DNA of 42,624 nucleotides from Dehalococcoidales bacterium (GTDB lineage: Bacteria; Chloroflexota; Dehalococcoidia; Dehalococcoidales; BS750m-G39): NCBI GenBank assembly GCA_016783245.1, contig JADHWY010000004.1, positions 1 to 42,624 on the forward strand, given 5' to 3'. Position numbers and translations under genes: made by a program. Numbering within the stretch: the stretch's first letter is position 1; the number at the start of each line of letters is the position of its first letter. Of this stretch, positions 25,832-34,667 are shown in pieces. The notes beneath the pieces were generated by a model. It saw only the letters and a list, made by a program, of their open reading frames with translations. It searched no databases and had not been told where the DNA came from.

Positions 25832-27556
25832 ATGAAGAGGACAGGAGCCCAGATTTTGTGTGAGAGTCTGGTTAAGGAGGGGGTAGAGGTTATTTTTGGT
25901 TTCCCTGGTGGCGCTGTTTTGTCCCTGTATGATACCCTGCCTCAGTATCCCCAGCTTCGCCATATTCTGGTGCGCCACGAGCAGGGGGCGGCTCACGCTG
26001 CTGATGGCTACGCCAGGGCTACAGGGAAGGTGGGAGTGTGTATGGCTACTTCCGGTCCCGGGGCTACCAACCTGGTTACTGGCATTGCCAATGCCTATCT
26101 TGATTCCTCGTCAGTGGTAGCTATAACCGGGCAGGTAGCCAGACCCTTTATTGGCAAGGATGCCTTTCAGGAGGTAGATATTACTGGCATTACCCTGCCT
26201 ATTACCAAGTATAATTATCTCGTCCGTGATGCCGCTTCACTGGCTAAAGTGGTTAGAGAGGCTTTTTGCCTGTCGCGGACCGGACGTCCGGGGCCGGTGC
26301 TTATTGACATCCCGCGAGATGTTCAGATGGAGCAGGCAGAGTTTAATTATCCCAGGAAGGTGGAGATACCTGGCTATAAGCCTACACTTGAGGGACACCC
26401 GGCACAGATTAAGAAGGCAGCCAGGCTTATCAATGAGGCACAGCACCCCGTTATCCTTGCCGGCAGGGGGGTAATAATATCCGGGGCGTATGCTGAGCTG
26501 AAATATCTGGCAGAAGCGGCTCAGATACCGGTGCTGACTACTTTGCTTGGTGTCAGTTGCTTCCCAGAGGGTCATCCCCTTAGCTATGGTATGGTAGGGA
26601 TGCACGGCATGGCTTATGCCAATATAGCGCTTCACAACGCTGGCCTGGTTATTGCTATTGGGATGAGGTTTGATGATAGAGTTACCGGCAGGATAGACTC
26701 ATTTGCTCCTCAGGCGCGCATTATCCATATTGATATCGACCCCGCCGAGATAGGCAAGAATGTGTCAGTGGACGTGCCTATTGTCGGTGATGTGAAGCTG
26801 GTGCTGAAGAAATTAAACAAGCTGATTATCTCCACCGAGCGCACTGAGTGGATTGGGCAGGTTGAGGATTGGCGAAAGGAACATCCATCATTAGAGATCA
26901 GGGATAGTGCCAGCCTTTTACCCCAGTATGTCATCAGCAAGATATACGAAGCAACCAAGGGCGAGGCTACTATCGTTACTGGAGTAGGGCAGAACCAGAT
27001 GTGGGCAGCTCAACATTACTGCTATGATAAACCAAACACTTTGATTTCATCGGGTGGCTTGGGAACTATGGGCTTTGGCCTGCCAGCAGCTATGGGAGCC
27101 AAAGTAGGGCGTCCTGACAGCCCTGTTTGGTTAATTGATGGTGATGGCAGCTTTCAGATGACAATACAGGAGCTAGCTACCATAGTTCAGGATAATATTG
27201 CGGTTAAGATAGCAATCCTAAACAATGGCTTTCTGGGGATGGTGAGACAATGGCAGGAATTGTTCTACCAGAAGCGGTATGTAGCCACACCCATATCCTG
27301 CCCCGACTTTGTCAAGATTGCTGAAGGATATTGCCTCCCCGGGTTGAGGGTTAAGCATAGGGGCGAGGTGGTCCCAGCCATCAAACAGGCTGTGGAGCAT
27401 GAGGGTCCATTTCTGATAGATTTTATGGTGGAACCAGAGGAGAATGTTTATCCCATGGTGCCGCCCGGAGCGACCTTGGTCGAAGCTATAGAGGCACCTA
27501 AGAAAAAAGTGGAAGCTATATCTGATTCTGCTAAGCTTCCAGTGAGTAATATCTGA
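25832..27556 (+). CDS. ilvB: Acetolactate synthase, large catalytic subunit
   Basis: A 574-residue thiamin-diphosphate enzyme making acetolactate or acetohydroxybutyrate. The catalytic Glu is in VRHEQGAAHAADGYAR. The ThDP/Mg motif starts at GDGSFQMTIQELATI and ends at NNGFLGMVRQWQ. FGLPAAMGAKVGRP is also conserved. ATG 25832 (MKRTGAQIL) is used because GAGGGGG lies upstream; the frame remains open to 25769 inside ilvD, but that extension is not homologous. The regulatory subunit gene ilvN follows after 21 bp, giving the usual IlvBN complex. Confidence 0.97.
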   Translation: MKRTGAQILCESLVKEGVEVIFGFPGGAVLSLYDTLPQYPQLRHILVRHEQGAAHAADGYARATGKVGVCMATSGPGATNLVTGIANAYLDSSSVVAITGQVARPFIGKDAFQEVDITGITLPITKYNYLVRDAASLAKVVREAFCLSRTGRPGPVLIDIPRDVQMEQAEFNYPRKVEIPGYKPTLEGHPAQIKKAARLINEAQHPVILAGRGVIISGAYAELKYLAEAAQIPVLTTLLGVSCFPEGHPLSYGMVGMHGMAYANIALHNAGLVIAIGMRFDDRVTGRIDSFAPQARIIHIDIDPAEIGKNVSVDVPIVGDVKLVLKKLNKLIISTERTEWIGQVEDWRKEHPSLEIRDSASLLPQYVISKIYEATKGEATIVTGVGQNQMWAAQHYCYDKPNTLISSGGLGTMGFGLPAAMGAKVGRPDSPVWLIDGDGSFQMTIQELATIVQDNIAVKIAILNNGFLGMVRQWQELFYQKRYVATPISCPDFVKIAEGYCLPGLRVKHRGEVVPAIKQAVEHEGPFLIDFMVEPEENVYPMVPPGATLVEAIEAPKKKVEAISDSAKLPVSNI

Positions 27557-27577
27557 GCCTAGAGGAGGGGAGTAAAC

Positions 27578-28102
27578 ATGGCTACGGCAAAGCACACGCT
27601 GGTTGCTCTTGTCGAAGACAAGCCCGGCGTACTTAACCGAATGGCTAGTCTCTTTCGAAGGCGTGGCTTCAATATCGAAAGTATCGCCGTAGGGCATAGT
27701 GAACTGCCTCATCTATCGCGCATGACCATTGTTGTTAACGGGACAACGGCAATGGTGGAGCAGGTTAGAAAGCAGGTAGACAAGCTGGTGGATGTGGTCA
27801 AGGTTTCTGATATCACTGGAAGTGATAAGGTGGCGCGGGAGCTGGCGCTGATTAAAGTAAAAGCCAATTCCGCTACCCGTACCGAGATTATCGAGATTGC
27901 GGATATATTTAGAGCCAATATAGTAGATGTCGCCTCTGATTCAGTAACAGTTGAGGTTACCGGTGATGAAGACAAAATTAATTCTTTGTATAATTTACTG
28001 AGTGGTTTTGGCATCAAGGAAATGGCTAAGACTGGCCGTATAGCTATGACCAGGGGAAGTCTGGTGCGGTCCAGGTCTCGGCACGGGAGAGGAAAGGGTT
28101 AA
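27578..28102 (+). CDS. ilvN: Acetolactate synthase, small regulatory subunit
   Basis: A 174-residue protein with an N-terminal ACT domain (about residues 4-77: HTLVALVEDKPGVLNRMASL, then FNIESIAVGHSE) and the C-terminal IlvN domain. ACT domains bind valine for feedback inhibition of IlvB, and the small subunit also raises catalytic activity. The basic tail (RSRSRHGRGKG) is unusual in composition but short. The ATG at 27578 has a strong GGAGGGGAG Shine-Dalgarno. It lies between ilvB and ilvC. Confidence 0.96.
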   Translation: MATAKHTLVALVEDKPGVLNRMASLFRRRGFNIESIAVGHSELPHLSRMTIVVNGTTAMVEQVRKQVDKLVDVVKVSDITGSDKVARELALIKVKANSATRTEIIEIADIFRANIVDVASDSVTVEVTGDEDKINSLYNLLSGFGIKEMAKTGRIAMTRGSLVRSRSRHGRGKG

Positions 28103-28151
28103 ACCGTCAAGAAGTTGGCGATAACAAATAAAACAAGGGAGAGAATGAATT

Positions 28152-29147
28152 ATGGCTAAGATATATTATGATAAGGATTGCAACCTAAAGTTGCTTGATG
28201 GAAAGACAATCGGCATTGTTGGCTTTGGCAGTCAGGGACATGCCCATGCCCAAAACCTGAGGGATAGCGGTTGCAAGGTGATAATAGCCGAAGCTAAGGG
28301 GACCGAAGGCTGGAAGAGTGCCAAGGCAGTCGGCTTTGATTTAATGCTGGCTGACGAGATGGCTAAGAAGGCTGACATCATTATTATGCTGGCTCCTGAT
28401 ACCCTTCAGCAGAAGATTTATCACCAATCGATTGAGAAGGGGCTGGTCAAGGGTAATACACTGATGTTTGCCCACGGTTTTAATATCCACTACGGGCAGA
28501 TTGTTCCCCCGCCTGATGTTGATGTTAGCATGATAGCCCCTAAGTGCCCCGGTCATATGCTGAGGCAGCTCTATACCGAGCAAGCAGGACCGCCGGCGAT
28601 AGTGGCAGTTCATCAGGACGCTTCAGGCCAGGCAAAGAACGTAGCCCTAGCTTATGCCAAAGGCATTGGCTGCAGTCGGGCTGGCATTATAGAGACTACC
28701 TTTGCTGAGGAGACCGAGACTGACCTCTTCGGTGAGCAGACAGTGCTGTGTGGTGGTATCTCTTCTCTGATAAAGGCTGGCTTTGATACACTGGTTGAGG
28801 CTGGCTATCAGCCGGAAATAGCTTATTTTGAAGTATGCCATGAGCTTAAGCTTATCATTGACTTAATATATAAGGGTGGCTTAGGCTATATGCGCTATTC
28901 GATTAGTGATACTGCGGAGTATGGCGATTATAGTCGGGGACCACGGATAATCGATGATATGGTTAGGGATGAGATGGCGCAAATCCTTGCCGAGATTCAG
29001 GATGGCAGTTTCGCTAAGGAATGGATTCTGGAAAACCAGGCCGGGCGACCGGTGTATAATGCCCTGAAGCGCATGGATGAGGAGCACCCCATTGAGCTGG
29101 TGGGCAGGGAGTTACGTCAGATGATGGCTTGGTTGAAAAAGAAATAA
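28152..29147 (+). CDS. ilvC: Ketol-acid reductoisomerase (class I)
   Basis: A 331-residue class I enzyme that isomerises and reduces acetolactate-type substrates. The Rossmann motif [13 protein letters not shown] is at residues 24-36. The C-terminal knotted domain carries [15 protein letters not shown]-like acidic metal ligands (read here as [15 protein letters not shown]). The cofactor loop after beta-2 reads AEAKGTEGW (residues 46-54). The Arg and Ser residues that normally bind the NADPH 2'-phosphate are missing and a Glu (Glu47) ends the strand. This pattern suggests NADH use, by inference from the known role of the loop. The gene lies 49 bp after ilvN with AAGGGAG upstream. Confidence 0.96.
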   Translation: MAKIYYDKDCNLKLLDGKTIGIVGFGSQGHAHAQNLRDSGCKVIIAEAKGTEGWKSAKAVGFDLMLADEMAKKADIIIMLAPDTLQQKIYHQSIEKGLVKGNTLMFAHGFNIHYGQIVPPPDVDVSMIAPKCPGHMLRQLYTEQAGPPAIVAVHQDASGQAKNVALAYAKGIGCSRAGIIETTFAEETETDLFGEQTVLCGGISSLIKAGFDTLVEAGYQPEIAYFEVCHELKLIIDLIYKGGLGYMRYSISDTAEYGDYSRGPRIIDDMVRDEMAQILAEIQDGSFAKEWILENQAGRPVYNALKRMDEEHPIELVGRELRQMMAWLKKK

Positions 29148-29159
29148 GGATAGATAGAA

Positions 29160-30686
29160 ATGTCAGAGGCGGAACGGGTTATAATTTTTGATACTACCCT
29201 GCGGGACGGTGAGCAGGCGGCGGGGGGCACTTTAAATATCCAGGAGAAGCTGGATATAGCCAGGCAGCTGGAGCGGCTGGGGGTAGATGTTATCGAGGCT
29301 GGCTTCCCGGTTACCTCGCCGGGTGACTTCGATGCGGTAAGCCTTATTGCCGAAGAGATTCGCACTCCTGTAATCTGTGCCCTGGCTCGTGCTCATCCTA
29401 AGGATATAGATGGGGCGTGGGAGGCAGTGAAACAGGCAAAACATCCACGTATACACGTCTTTCTTTCTGCCTCAGATATCCATATGCTTCATCAATTGAA
29501 GAAGAGCCGCGAGGAGGTTCTGGAGATGTCCCGCAGCATGGTGGCACGGGCTAAGCAATACATCGATGATATCGAGTTTTCCCCGATGGATGCCAGCCGG
29601 GCGGAGCCAGGGTATATCTATCAGGTCCTGGAAGCGGTCATTGATGCTGGAGCCACTACGGTAAATATCCCTGATACTGTGGGCTATGCTATACCAACCG
29701 AGTTTGGCGACCTTATTGAGGGGATTTTCCAGAATGTGCCCAATATCGACCGGGCTGTGGTTAGCATTCATTGCCATGATGACCTGGGTCTGGCAGTAGC
29801 CAACAGCCTGGAAGCAGTGAAGCGTGGAGCAAGGCAGGTAGAGTGCACCATTAATGGTATCGGAGAGAGGGCAGGTAATGCCTCGCTGGAAGAGATTGTA
29901 ATGGCTATCAAAACCCGCGGCGACCTTTTTGACTTGACCACCAATATCAGAACCGCCCAGATTTATAAAACTAGCCGATTGGTAAGCGAGCTGACCGGTT
30001 TCCCCGTTCAACCTAATAAGGCTATTGTGGGCGCTAACGCCTTTAGCCATGAGTCGGGTATTCATCAGGACGGGGTCATCAAGATGCCCATAACCTATGA
30101 GATAATAGACCCCAGGACGGTAGGAATACCGGCTAGCAGCCTGGTGCTGGGTAAGACCAGCGGGCGACATGCCTTTAGAGAGCGGCTGGCGGAATTAGGC
30201 TACAGCTTGTCTGAGCAAGATTTCAATCGTGCCTTCATTGCATTTAAGGAGCTCGCTGATAAGAAGAAGAAGGTTGCCGACAAGGATATCGAGTCTCTTA
30301 TTGCTGAAGAACTGCGCACTGTCTCTGAGATATATCACCTCGACCGTGTTCAGGTATCCTGTGGCGATAGGGGTATTCCTACTGCCGCCGTCAGGCTTGT
30401 TACCTCCGACGGGCAGGTTCTGGCTGATGCTGCCCTGGGGACAGGACCAGTGGATGCTGTATATAAGGCTATTAATCGACTGGTGAAGGTGCCCAGCGTG
30501 CTTACTGAATTTACTGTTAAGTCGGTAACGGAGGGTATCGATGCTATCGGCGAGGTGCTGGTCAGGATAGAGAGCGAGGGTGTAACCTACACCGGGCGGG
30601 GTGCCGATACTGATATTATTGTTGCCAGCGCTAAAGCCTATATGAATGCCCTTAATAGGTTATTAGTAGCTAAGAAGACGGCCTGA
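29160..30686 (+). CDS. leuA: 2-isopropylmalate synthase
   Basis: A 508-residue enzyme that condenses acetyl-CoA with 2-ketoisovalerate in the first leucine step. The catalytic domain begins [17 protein letters not shown]. Metal ligands are in the initial Asp and in [27 protein letters not shown] and [11 protein letters not shown] are diagnostic of LeuA. The C-terminal ~120 residues form the regulatory domain that binds leucine for feedback inhibition. It starts 12 bp after ilvC. Its paralogue cimA lies in the same operon; this copy is the closer match to true LeuA. Confidence 0.95.
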   Translation: MSEAERVIIFDTTLRDGEQAAGGTLNIQEKLDIARQLERLGVDVIEAGFPVTSPGDFDAVSLIAEEIRTPVICALARAHPKDIDGAWEAVKQAKHPRIHVFLSASDIHMLHQLKKSREEVLEMSRSMVARAKQYIDDIEFSPMDASRAEPGYIYQVLEAVIDAGATTVNIPDTVGYAIPTEFGDLIEGIFQNVPNIDRAVVSIHCHDDLGLAVANSLEAVKRGARQVECTINGIGERAGNASLEEIVMAIKTRGDLFDLTTNIRTAQIYKTSRLVSELTGFPVQPNKAIVGANAFSHESGIHQDGVIKMPITYEIIDPRTVGIPASSLVLGKTSGRHAFRERLAELGYSLSEQDFNRAFIAFKELADKKKKVADKDIESLIAEELRTVSEIYHLDRVQVSCGDRGIPTAAVRLVTSDGQVLADAALGTGPVDAVYKAINRLVKVPSVLTEFTVKSVTEGIDAIGEVLVRIESEGVTYTGRGADTDIIVASAKAYMNALNRLLVAKKTA

Positions 30687-30812
30687 TAAGCCTTCCGCCG
30701 GCCTACATCTAGGCTCAACTCTTGCCACAGGAGCCGCATTGGTTGTATTATTCTATTGAGGCACTGTCCTATTCGCTCGCTTTATTGGATGTCCTAGAGA
30801 AGGGAGACTATA

Positions 30813-32069
30813 TTGACTTTAGCTGAGAAGATACTTGCTACGCACTGTGATAAGGATAAGGTTAGCCCAGGTGAATTCATCAATGTCAGGGTAGACCTGA
30901 TTTTGGCTAATGATATTACCGCCCCCATTGCCATAAAGGAATTCCGCAAAATAGGGACGGATAAGGTTTTTAACCCCAAAAAAGTAGTGATGGTGCCTGA
31001 CCACTTCGTCCCCAATAAGGATATTGCCTCTGCCGAGCAGGTGAAACTGATGCGGGAGTTCTGTCGGGAGCAGGGAGTAATATTTTTTGAACTGGGACGG
31101 GCCGGCATTGAACATGTGCTTTTGCCTGAGCAGGGACTGGTGCTGCCCGGGGATGTGGTTATAGGGGCTGATTCGCACACCTGTACCTACGGAGCCTTGG
31201 GCGCTTTTGCTACCGGCATGGGGTCAACGGATATCGCAGCCGCCATGGCTACTGGAGACATCTGGATGAAGGTGCCACCTACTATTAAGCTGGTTTATCG
31301 CGGCGAATTGGGGAAGTGGGTGGGGGGCAAAGACCTTATCCTGTATACCATCGGTGATATTGGCGTTGATGGTGCCCTGTATTCGGCAATGGAGTTCGCT
31401 GGTGAGGCGATAGATTCCCTGCCTATAGATGGGCGTTTCACTATGGCTAATATGGCTATCGAAGCCGGGGCTAAAGCAGGCCTATTCAAGGTGGATAATA
31501 AGACCCAGCTTTACATAAAGTCTCGTGCCCAACGCCCCTATAGGGTTTATCAGCCCGATAGCGCTACTGAATATGCTCGGATTATTGACTATGATGTTGC
31601 CCTCATTGAGCCTCAGGTTGCTTTCCCTCACTCCCCAGCCAACACCAGACCGATAAGTCAGGTGGGAAATGTGGAGATAGACCAGGTGGTGATTGGCAGT
31701 TGCACTAATGGGCGCCTTGAAGACCTGCGGATTGCCGCCCAGATATTAAAGAGAAGGAAGGTTCACCCCAGGGTGCGGTGCATTATCATCCCCGGCTCGC
31801 AGCAGGTATATCTTGATGTCCTTACCGGGGGACTAATGGAGATATTTATCAAGGCTGGAGCTGTGGTCAGCACTCCCACCTGTGGTCCCTGCCTTGGTGG
31901 CCATATGGGGGTTCTGGCTGATGGCGAGCGGTGTGTTTCCACCACCAACCGCAACTTTATCGGCAGGATGGGCAGCCCTAAGTCAGAGGTTTACCTCTCC
32001 AACCCAGCTGTAGCTGCTGCCAGTGCTGTAGCTGGCAGGATTGCCAGCCCTGATGAGGTTATCAGGTGA
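30813..32069 (+). CDS. leuC: 3-isopropylmalate dehydratase, large subunit
   Basis: A 418-residue aconitase-family subunit of the shorter type found in archaea and many thermophiles. Cluster cysteines appear in VIGSCTNGRLEDL and TPTCGPCLGGHMG, and GADSHTCTYGALGAFATG is also conserved. It works with LeuD to isomerise isopropylmalate and probably also citramalate. The start is TTG 30813, 6-8 nt after AGGGAG. A 126-bp gap separates it from leuA, with no recognised feature. leuD is not adjacent: five unrelated genes lie between, so subunit expression depends on the whole transcript. Confidence 0.95.
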   Translation: MTLAEKILATHCDKDKVSPGEFINVRVDLILANDITAPIAIKEFRKIGTDKVFNPKKVVMVPDHFVPNKDIASAEQVKLMREFCREQGVIFFELGRAGIEHVLLPEQGLVLPGDVVIGADSHTCTYGALGAFATGMGSTDIAAAMATGDIWMKVPPTIKLVYRGELGKWVGGKDLILYTIGDIGVDGALYSAMEFAGEAIDSLPIDGRFTMANMAIEAGAKAGLFKVDNKTQLYIKSRAQRPYRVYQPDSATEYARIIDYDVALIEPQVAFPHSPANTRPISQVGNVEIDQVVIGSCTNGRLEDLRIAAQILKRRKVHPRVRCIIIPGSQQVYLDVLTGGLMEIFIKAGAVVSTPTCGPCLGGHMGVLADGERCVSTTNRNFIGRMGSPKSEVYLSNPAVAAASAVAGRIASPDEVIR

Positions 32070-32114
32070 GGCGTAAAGCAGTCAACCTAAATGAGACTAT
32101 GGGGGAGCAAAGGC

Positions 32115-32579
32115 ATGCCGTACAAAATCACGAAAATTACCGACATCGGTGAGATTGAAGGAATAATAGAAAAGGCGCTTATTTGCCGACTTGGTTTGGT
32201 GGATAACGATGAGCCATATGTGATTCCTATGAACTTTGGCTATGAAAGAGGTGCCTTTTACTTCCATGGGAGTTCAAAGGGACGGAAGATTGAACTTATT
32301 AACAAGAATAATAAGGTTTGTTTTGAGATGGATATTGATGTGGAATTAGATAAATTGGAACGTCCCGACAACCCCTGCGGTTGGATTATGAAAGGCAAGA
32401 GCGTTGTTGGCGTGGGCACAGCCAGTATTCTGGAGGGTGATGAAGAGAAAACTCGCGCTTTGAGGCTGATTACGGGGCACTGTAGTGAAGGTAACTTCAG
32501 CTTTCCAAAATCCAGGCTTGATTCTACTTCGGTGGTACGGGTTGATATTAACCGTATTACCGGCAAGAAAATAGTATAG
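32115..32579 (+). CDS. Pyridoxamine 5'-phosphate oxidase-family flavoprotein
   Basis: A 154-residue split-barrel protein of the FMN-binding PPOX superfamily, closest in pattern to the NimA-like group. The typical run is CRLGLVDNDEPYVIPMNFGY, then GAFYFHGSSKGRKIELI and VCFEMD. Members bind FMN, F420 or haem and reduce varied substrates, and none is implied here. ATG 32115 is chosen because GGGGGAG lies about 8 nt upstream; an in-frame ATG at 32091 is less well placed. It is the first of five genes that split leuC from leuD. Confidence 0.85.
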   Translation: MPYKITKITDIGEIEGIIEKALICRLGLVDNDEPYVIPMNFGYERGAFYFHGSSKGRKIELINKNNKVCFEMDIDVELDKLERPDNPCGWIMKGKSVVGVGTASILEGDEEKTRALRLITGHCSEGNFSFPKSRLDSTSVVRVDINRITGKKIV

Positions 32580-32631
32580 CAACTGGTATGGGTTGCCATT
32601 TAATAGCAATTCTCAGCTGAGGAGCGAATCA

Positions 32632-33087
32632 ATGGCGAAAAGAAAGACCTGGCGGGAGAAACTGGAGGCGAAGCAAGAGCGCAAGATAGTTGATAACCCC
32701 AGGAAAGAAGGCACGCTGCTCATCCCCAGGCCCCTTGATGTTGATGCTCTGATGCGCAGGGTTCCAAAAGGGAAGCTGATTACTATCACCCAAATCAGGG
32801 GGCGGCTGGCAGGGGAGCATGGCGCCGATGACACCTGCCCGCTGTGCGCCGGTATTTTCCTCCGCATTGCTGCGGAAGTGGCAGAGGAGGATTTGGGCAT
32901 GGGAGTGGCTGATATAACCCCTTACTGGCGGGTACTCAAGGGCGACGGCAGGCTGAATGAGAAGTTTCCCTGTGGTGTAGAAGCCCAGGCTGCCCGTTTG
33001 GAGGAAGAAGGGCACACCATCGAGCCAGGCAGGGGCAAAAAGCCGCCTAAGGTTAAGGACTTTGAGGGGTCTTTGGTGGAGTTGTGA
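32632..33087 (+). CDS. MGMT-family (alkyltransferase-like) protein without the active-site cysteine
   Basis: A 151-residue protein with the DNA-binding half of O6-alkylguanine alkyltransferase. VPKGKLITITQIRGRLA resembles the winged-helix entry segment, and ITPYWRVLKGDGRLNE sits where active MGMTs have PCHRV. The acceptor Cys is replaced, so it cannot act as a suicide methyltransferase; alkyltransferase-like proteins of this kind can flag lesions for excision repair. The TPYWR form is, as I recall, usual for this subfamily. The basic N-terminal ~25 residues (KRKTWREKLEAKQERK) may add DNA contact. The ATG at 32632 follows GAGGAG. Confidence 0.72.
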   Translation: MAKRKTWREKLEAKQERKIVDNPRKEGTLLIPRPLDVDALMRRVPKGKLITITQIRGRLAGEHGADDTCPLCAGIFLRIAAEVAEEDLGMGVADITPYWRVLKGDGRLNEKFPCGVEAQAARLEEEGHTIEPGRGKKPPKVKDFEGSLVEL

Positions 33088-33129
33088 TTTGGTCGTTGGC
33101 ATTGCTAGTCTAGAGGAGGTTTAGAGGAT

Positions 33130-33681
33130 ATGAACGCATTCGAAGATATCGTAAGACTATACTTGGAGGAAGAGGGCTATTGGGTAAGGCAGTCCGTTAA
33201 GGTTAATATCTCAAAGCAAGATAAACGAGATATCGGTACATTTTCTATGCCCAGACCAGAGATAGACCTTGTGGCGTTAAATGTGAGGGAAAACGAATTA
33301 TTGTTGATAGAGGTTAAATCTTTTCTTGATTCTTATGGAGTCTATTTTGAGGCAATTTCTGATGAAAAAGATGTGTTTTCAAAGCGTTACAGATTGTTTA
33401 CGGTTAGTATATTTAGAGAGGTTGTAACTAAAAGGTTACGCGAAGAATACCTGAAGCAAGGCCTTATAAATGAAAACACCAAAATAAATTACGCACTAGC
33501 CGCTGGTAATATCCATTCTTCAGCAGATGAGCTAAACATAAGAGAATACTTTTCAAAACCAGAGAGAGGTTGGAAACTATTTTCGCCAAAAGATATTAAA
33601 GACAAAATAAGAAAAATGTCAGAAAAAGGATGGGAAGATAATCTGGTTACCATAACCGCCAAGTTAATCCAGTGGGATTAA
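33130..33681 (+). CDS. Hypothetical protein with restriction endonuclease-like fold
   Basis: A 183-residue protein with an N-terminal FEDIVRLYLEEEGYWVRQS helix-strand, then RPEIDLVALN and LLLIEVKSF. Asp in the first and E-V-K in the second give a PD-(D/E)XK pattern (E...D...EVK). Such domains occur in restriction, repair and mobile-element nucleases. The gene is visibly richer in A and T, with more Lys/Asn/Ile codons, than the surrounding leu genes, which suggests recent acquisition. The start has GGAGG and GAGGAT upstream. No methyltransferase or other restriction partner is nearby. Confidence 0.65.
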   Translation: MNAFEDIVRLYLEEEGYWVRQSVKVNISKQDKRDIGTFSMPRPEIDLVALNVRENELLLIEVKSFLDSYGVYFEAISDEKDVFSKRYRLFTVSIFREVVTKRLREEYLKQGLINENTKINYALAAGNIHSSADELNIREYFSKPERGWKLFSPKDIKDKIRKMSEKGWEDNLVTITAKLIQWD

Positions 33682-33712
33682 CTAATGGTAACGTACCAAG
33701 GTAGATTATCCT

Positions 33713-33746
33713 TTGATTCTTAAAGGCAAGGTTCATAAATACGGAG
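33713..33746 (+). repeat. Partial copy of the leuD 5' end upstream of hicAB
   Basis: This 34-bp stretch matches 34163-34196, the start of leuD, at 31 of 34 positions, including 23 identical bases (33722-33744 with 34172-34194). In leuD the frame reads LKGKVHKYG; here the same residues are encoded but the start ATG is ATT and the frame soon ends. The two copies are exactly 450 bp apart and bracket hicA and hicB. The 3' edge of this copy now supplies the sequence just before the hicA ATG. Confidence 0.85.
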
Positions 33747-33749
33747 TTG

Positions 33750-33938
33750 ATGAAGGTTCGTGATATAATCAAGATGATTGAGGATGACGGGTGGTATATT
33801 GTTGCCACTCGGGGTGGTCACCGACAATACAAACATCCAACAAAGCTAGGGCGTGTTACTATTGCTGGTAACCTAAACCATGAGGTAGCACCCGGGACAC
33901 TAAATAGTATCTTGAAGCAGGCAAAGCTAAAGGAGTAG
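33750..33938 (+). CDS. hicA: HicA-type toxin (mRNA interferase)
   Basis: A 62-residue HicA protein with a double-stranded RNA-binding-like fold. The catalytic His is His24 in TRGGHRQYKHP, and the rest (KVRDIIKMIEDDGW and later VAPGTLNSILKQAKL) fits the family throughout. HicA cleaves mRNA when not bound by HicB. ATG 33750 follows an ACGGAG that comes from the duplicated leuD sequence. hicB starts 4 bp after the stop, giving the usual toxin-first order of hicAB loci. Confidence 0.92.
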   Translation: MKVRDIIKMIEDDGWYIVATRGGHRQYKHPTKLGRVTIAGNLNHEVAPGTLNSILKQAKLKE

Positions 33939-33942
33939 CAGT

Positions 33943-34152
33943 ATGCATAAATATCTGGTCATATTTGAGAAAGCGGGTGATAACTACTCTGCCTATTCTC
34001 CGGATATACCGGGGTGTATAGCCACTGGAAGCACTCGCGACAAGGCAGAGAAGAACATCAAGGAAGCAATTAGTTTTCATATTGAAGGCTTGGTGAAGGA
34101 CGGCTTGCCTGTCCCTGAGCCTTCATCATCCACTGAATATATAGAGGCCTGA
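33943..34152 (+). CDS. hicB: HicB-type antitoxin
   Basis: A 69-residue HicB with the partial RNase H-like fold: [39 protein letters not shown] and [11 protein letters not shown]. It is a short form lacking the C-terminal ribbon-helix-helix or helix-turn-helix domain, so direct autoregulation by DNA binding is uncertain. It neutralises HicA by protein contact. It is the last gene of the inserted block; leuD begins 13 bp downstream, so the toxin pair and leuD are probably on one transcript. Confidence 0.92.
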   Translation: MHKYLVIFEKAGDNYSAYSPDIPGCIATGSTRDKAEKNIKEAISFHIEGLVKDGLPVPEPSSSTEYIEA

Positions 34153-34165
34153 CAGGAAAAAGTTG

Positions 34166-34666
34166 ATGCTAAAAGGCAAGGTTCATAAATACGGGGAGAA
34201 TGTCGATACCGATGCCATTATCCCGGCGCGGTACCTCAATGTGTCTGAGCCAGCAGAGCTGGCAAGGCACTGCATGGAGGATATAGATAAGGATTTTGTT
34301 AAGAAGGTTAAGCAGGGGGATATCATCATGGCGACCACCAATTTTGGCTGCGGCTCATCGCGAGAGCATGCCCCGCTGTGCATCAAGGCAGCGGGGGTGT
34401 CCTGTGTCATCGCCAAAAGCTTTGCCCGCATCTTTTTCCGCAATGCGCTAAACATCGGCTTGCCCCTGCTCGAGTGTGAGGAGGCGGTAGATAACACCGA
34501 GGCTGGAGATATTCTGGAGTTTGATTTAGCCAGTGGCAGGATAAAGAACCTGACCAGAGGCGAGGAGTTTATCGCCAAGCCTTACCCCGATTTCATGGCG
34601 GAGTTGATTTCAGCCGGTGGGCTGATTGAGCATACTAAAAAGAGGTTAGCCAGCAGGAGGATATAG
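34166..34666 (+). CDS. leuD: 3-isopropylmalate dehydratase, small subunit
   Basis: A 166-residue small subunit of the archaeal/short type, partner of LeuC. Key segments are [14 protein letters not shown] near the N-terminus and [20 protein letters not shown], which shapes the substrate pocket. ATG 34166 has AGGAAAA upstream; TTG 34163 is in frame but less likely. Its first 34 bases are duplicated 450 bp upstream, before hicA. It is followed by leuB with 1 bp between them. Confidence 0.95.
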   Translation: MLKGKVHKYGENVDTDAIIPARYLNVSEPAELARHCMEDIDKDFVKKVKQGDIIMATTNFGCGSSREHAPLCIKAAGVSCVIAKSFARIFFRNALNIGLPLLECEEAVDNTEAGDILEFDLASGRIKNLTRGEEFIAKPYPDFMAELISAGGLIEHTKKRLASRRI

Positions 34667-34667
34667 G

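Noticed and set aside
32632-33087. Loss of the MGMT catalytic Cys as a novel degeneration
   Set aside because: The TPYWR form appears to be normal for this alkyltransferase-like subfamily, so it was kept only as annotation.
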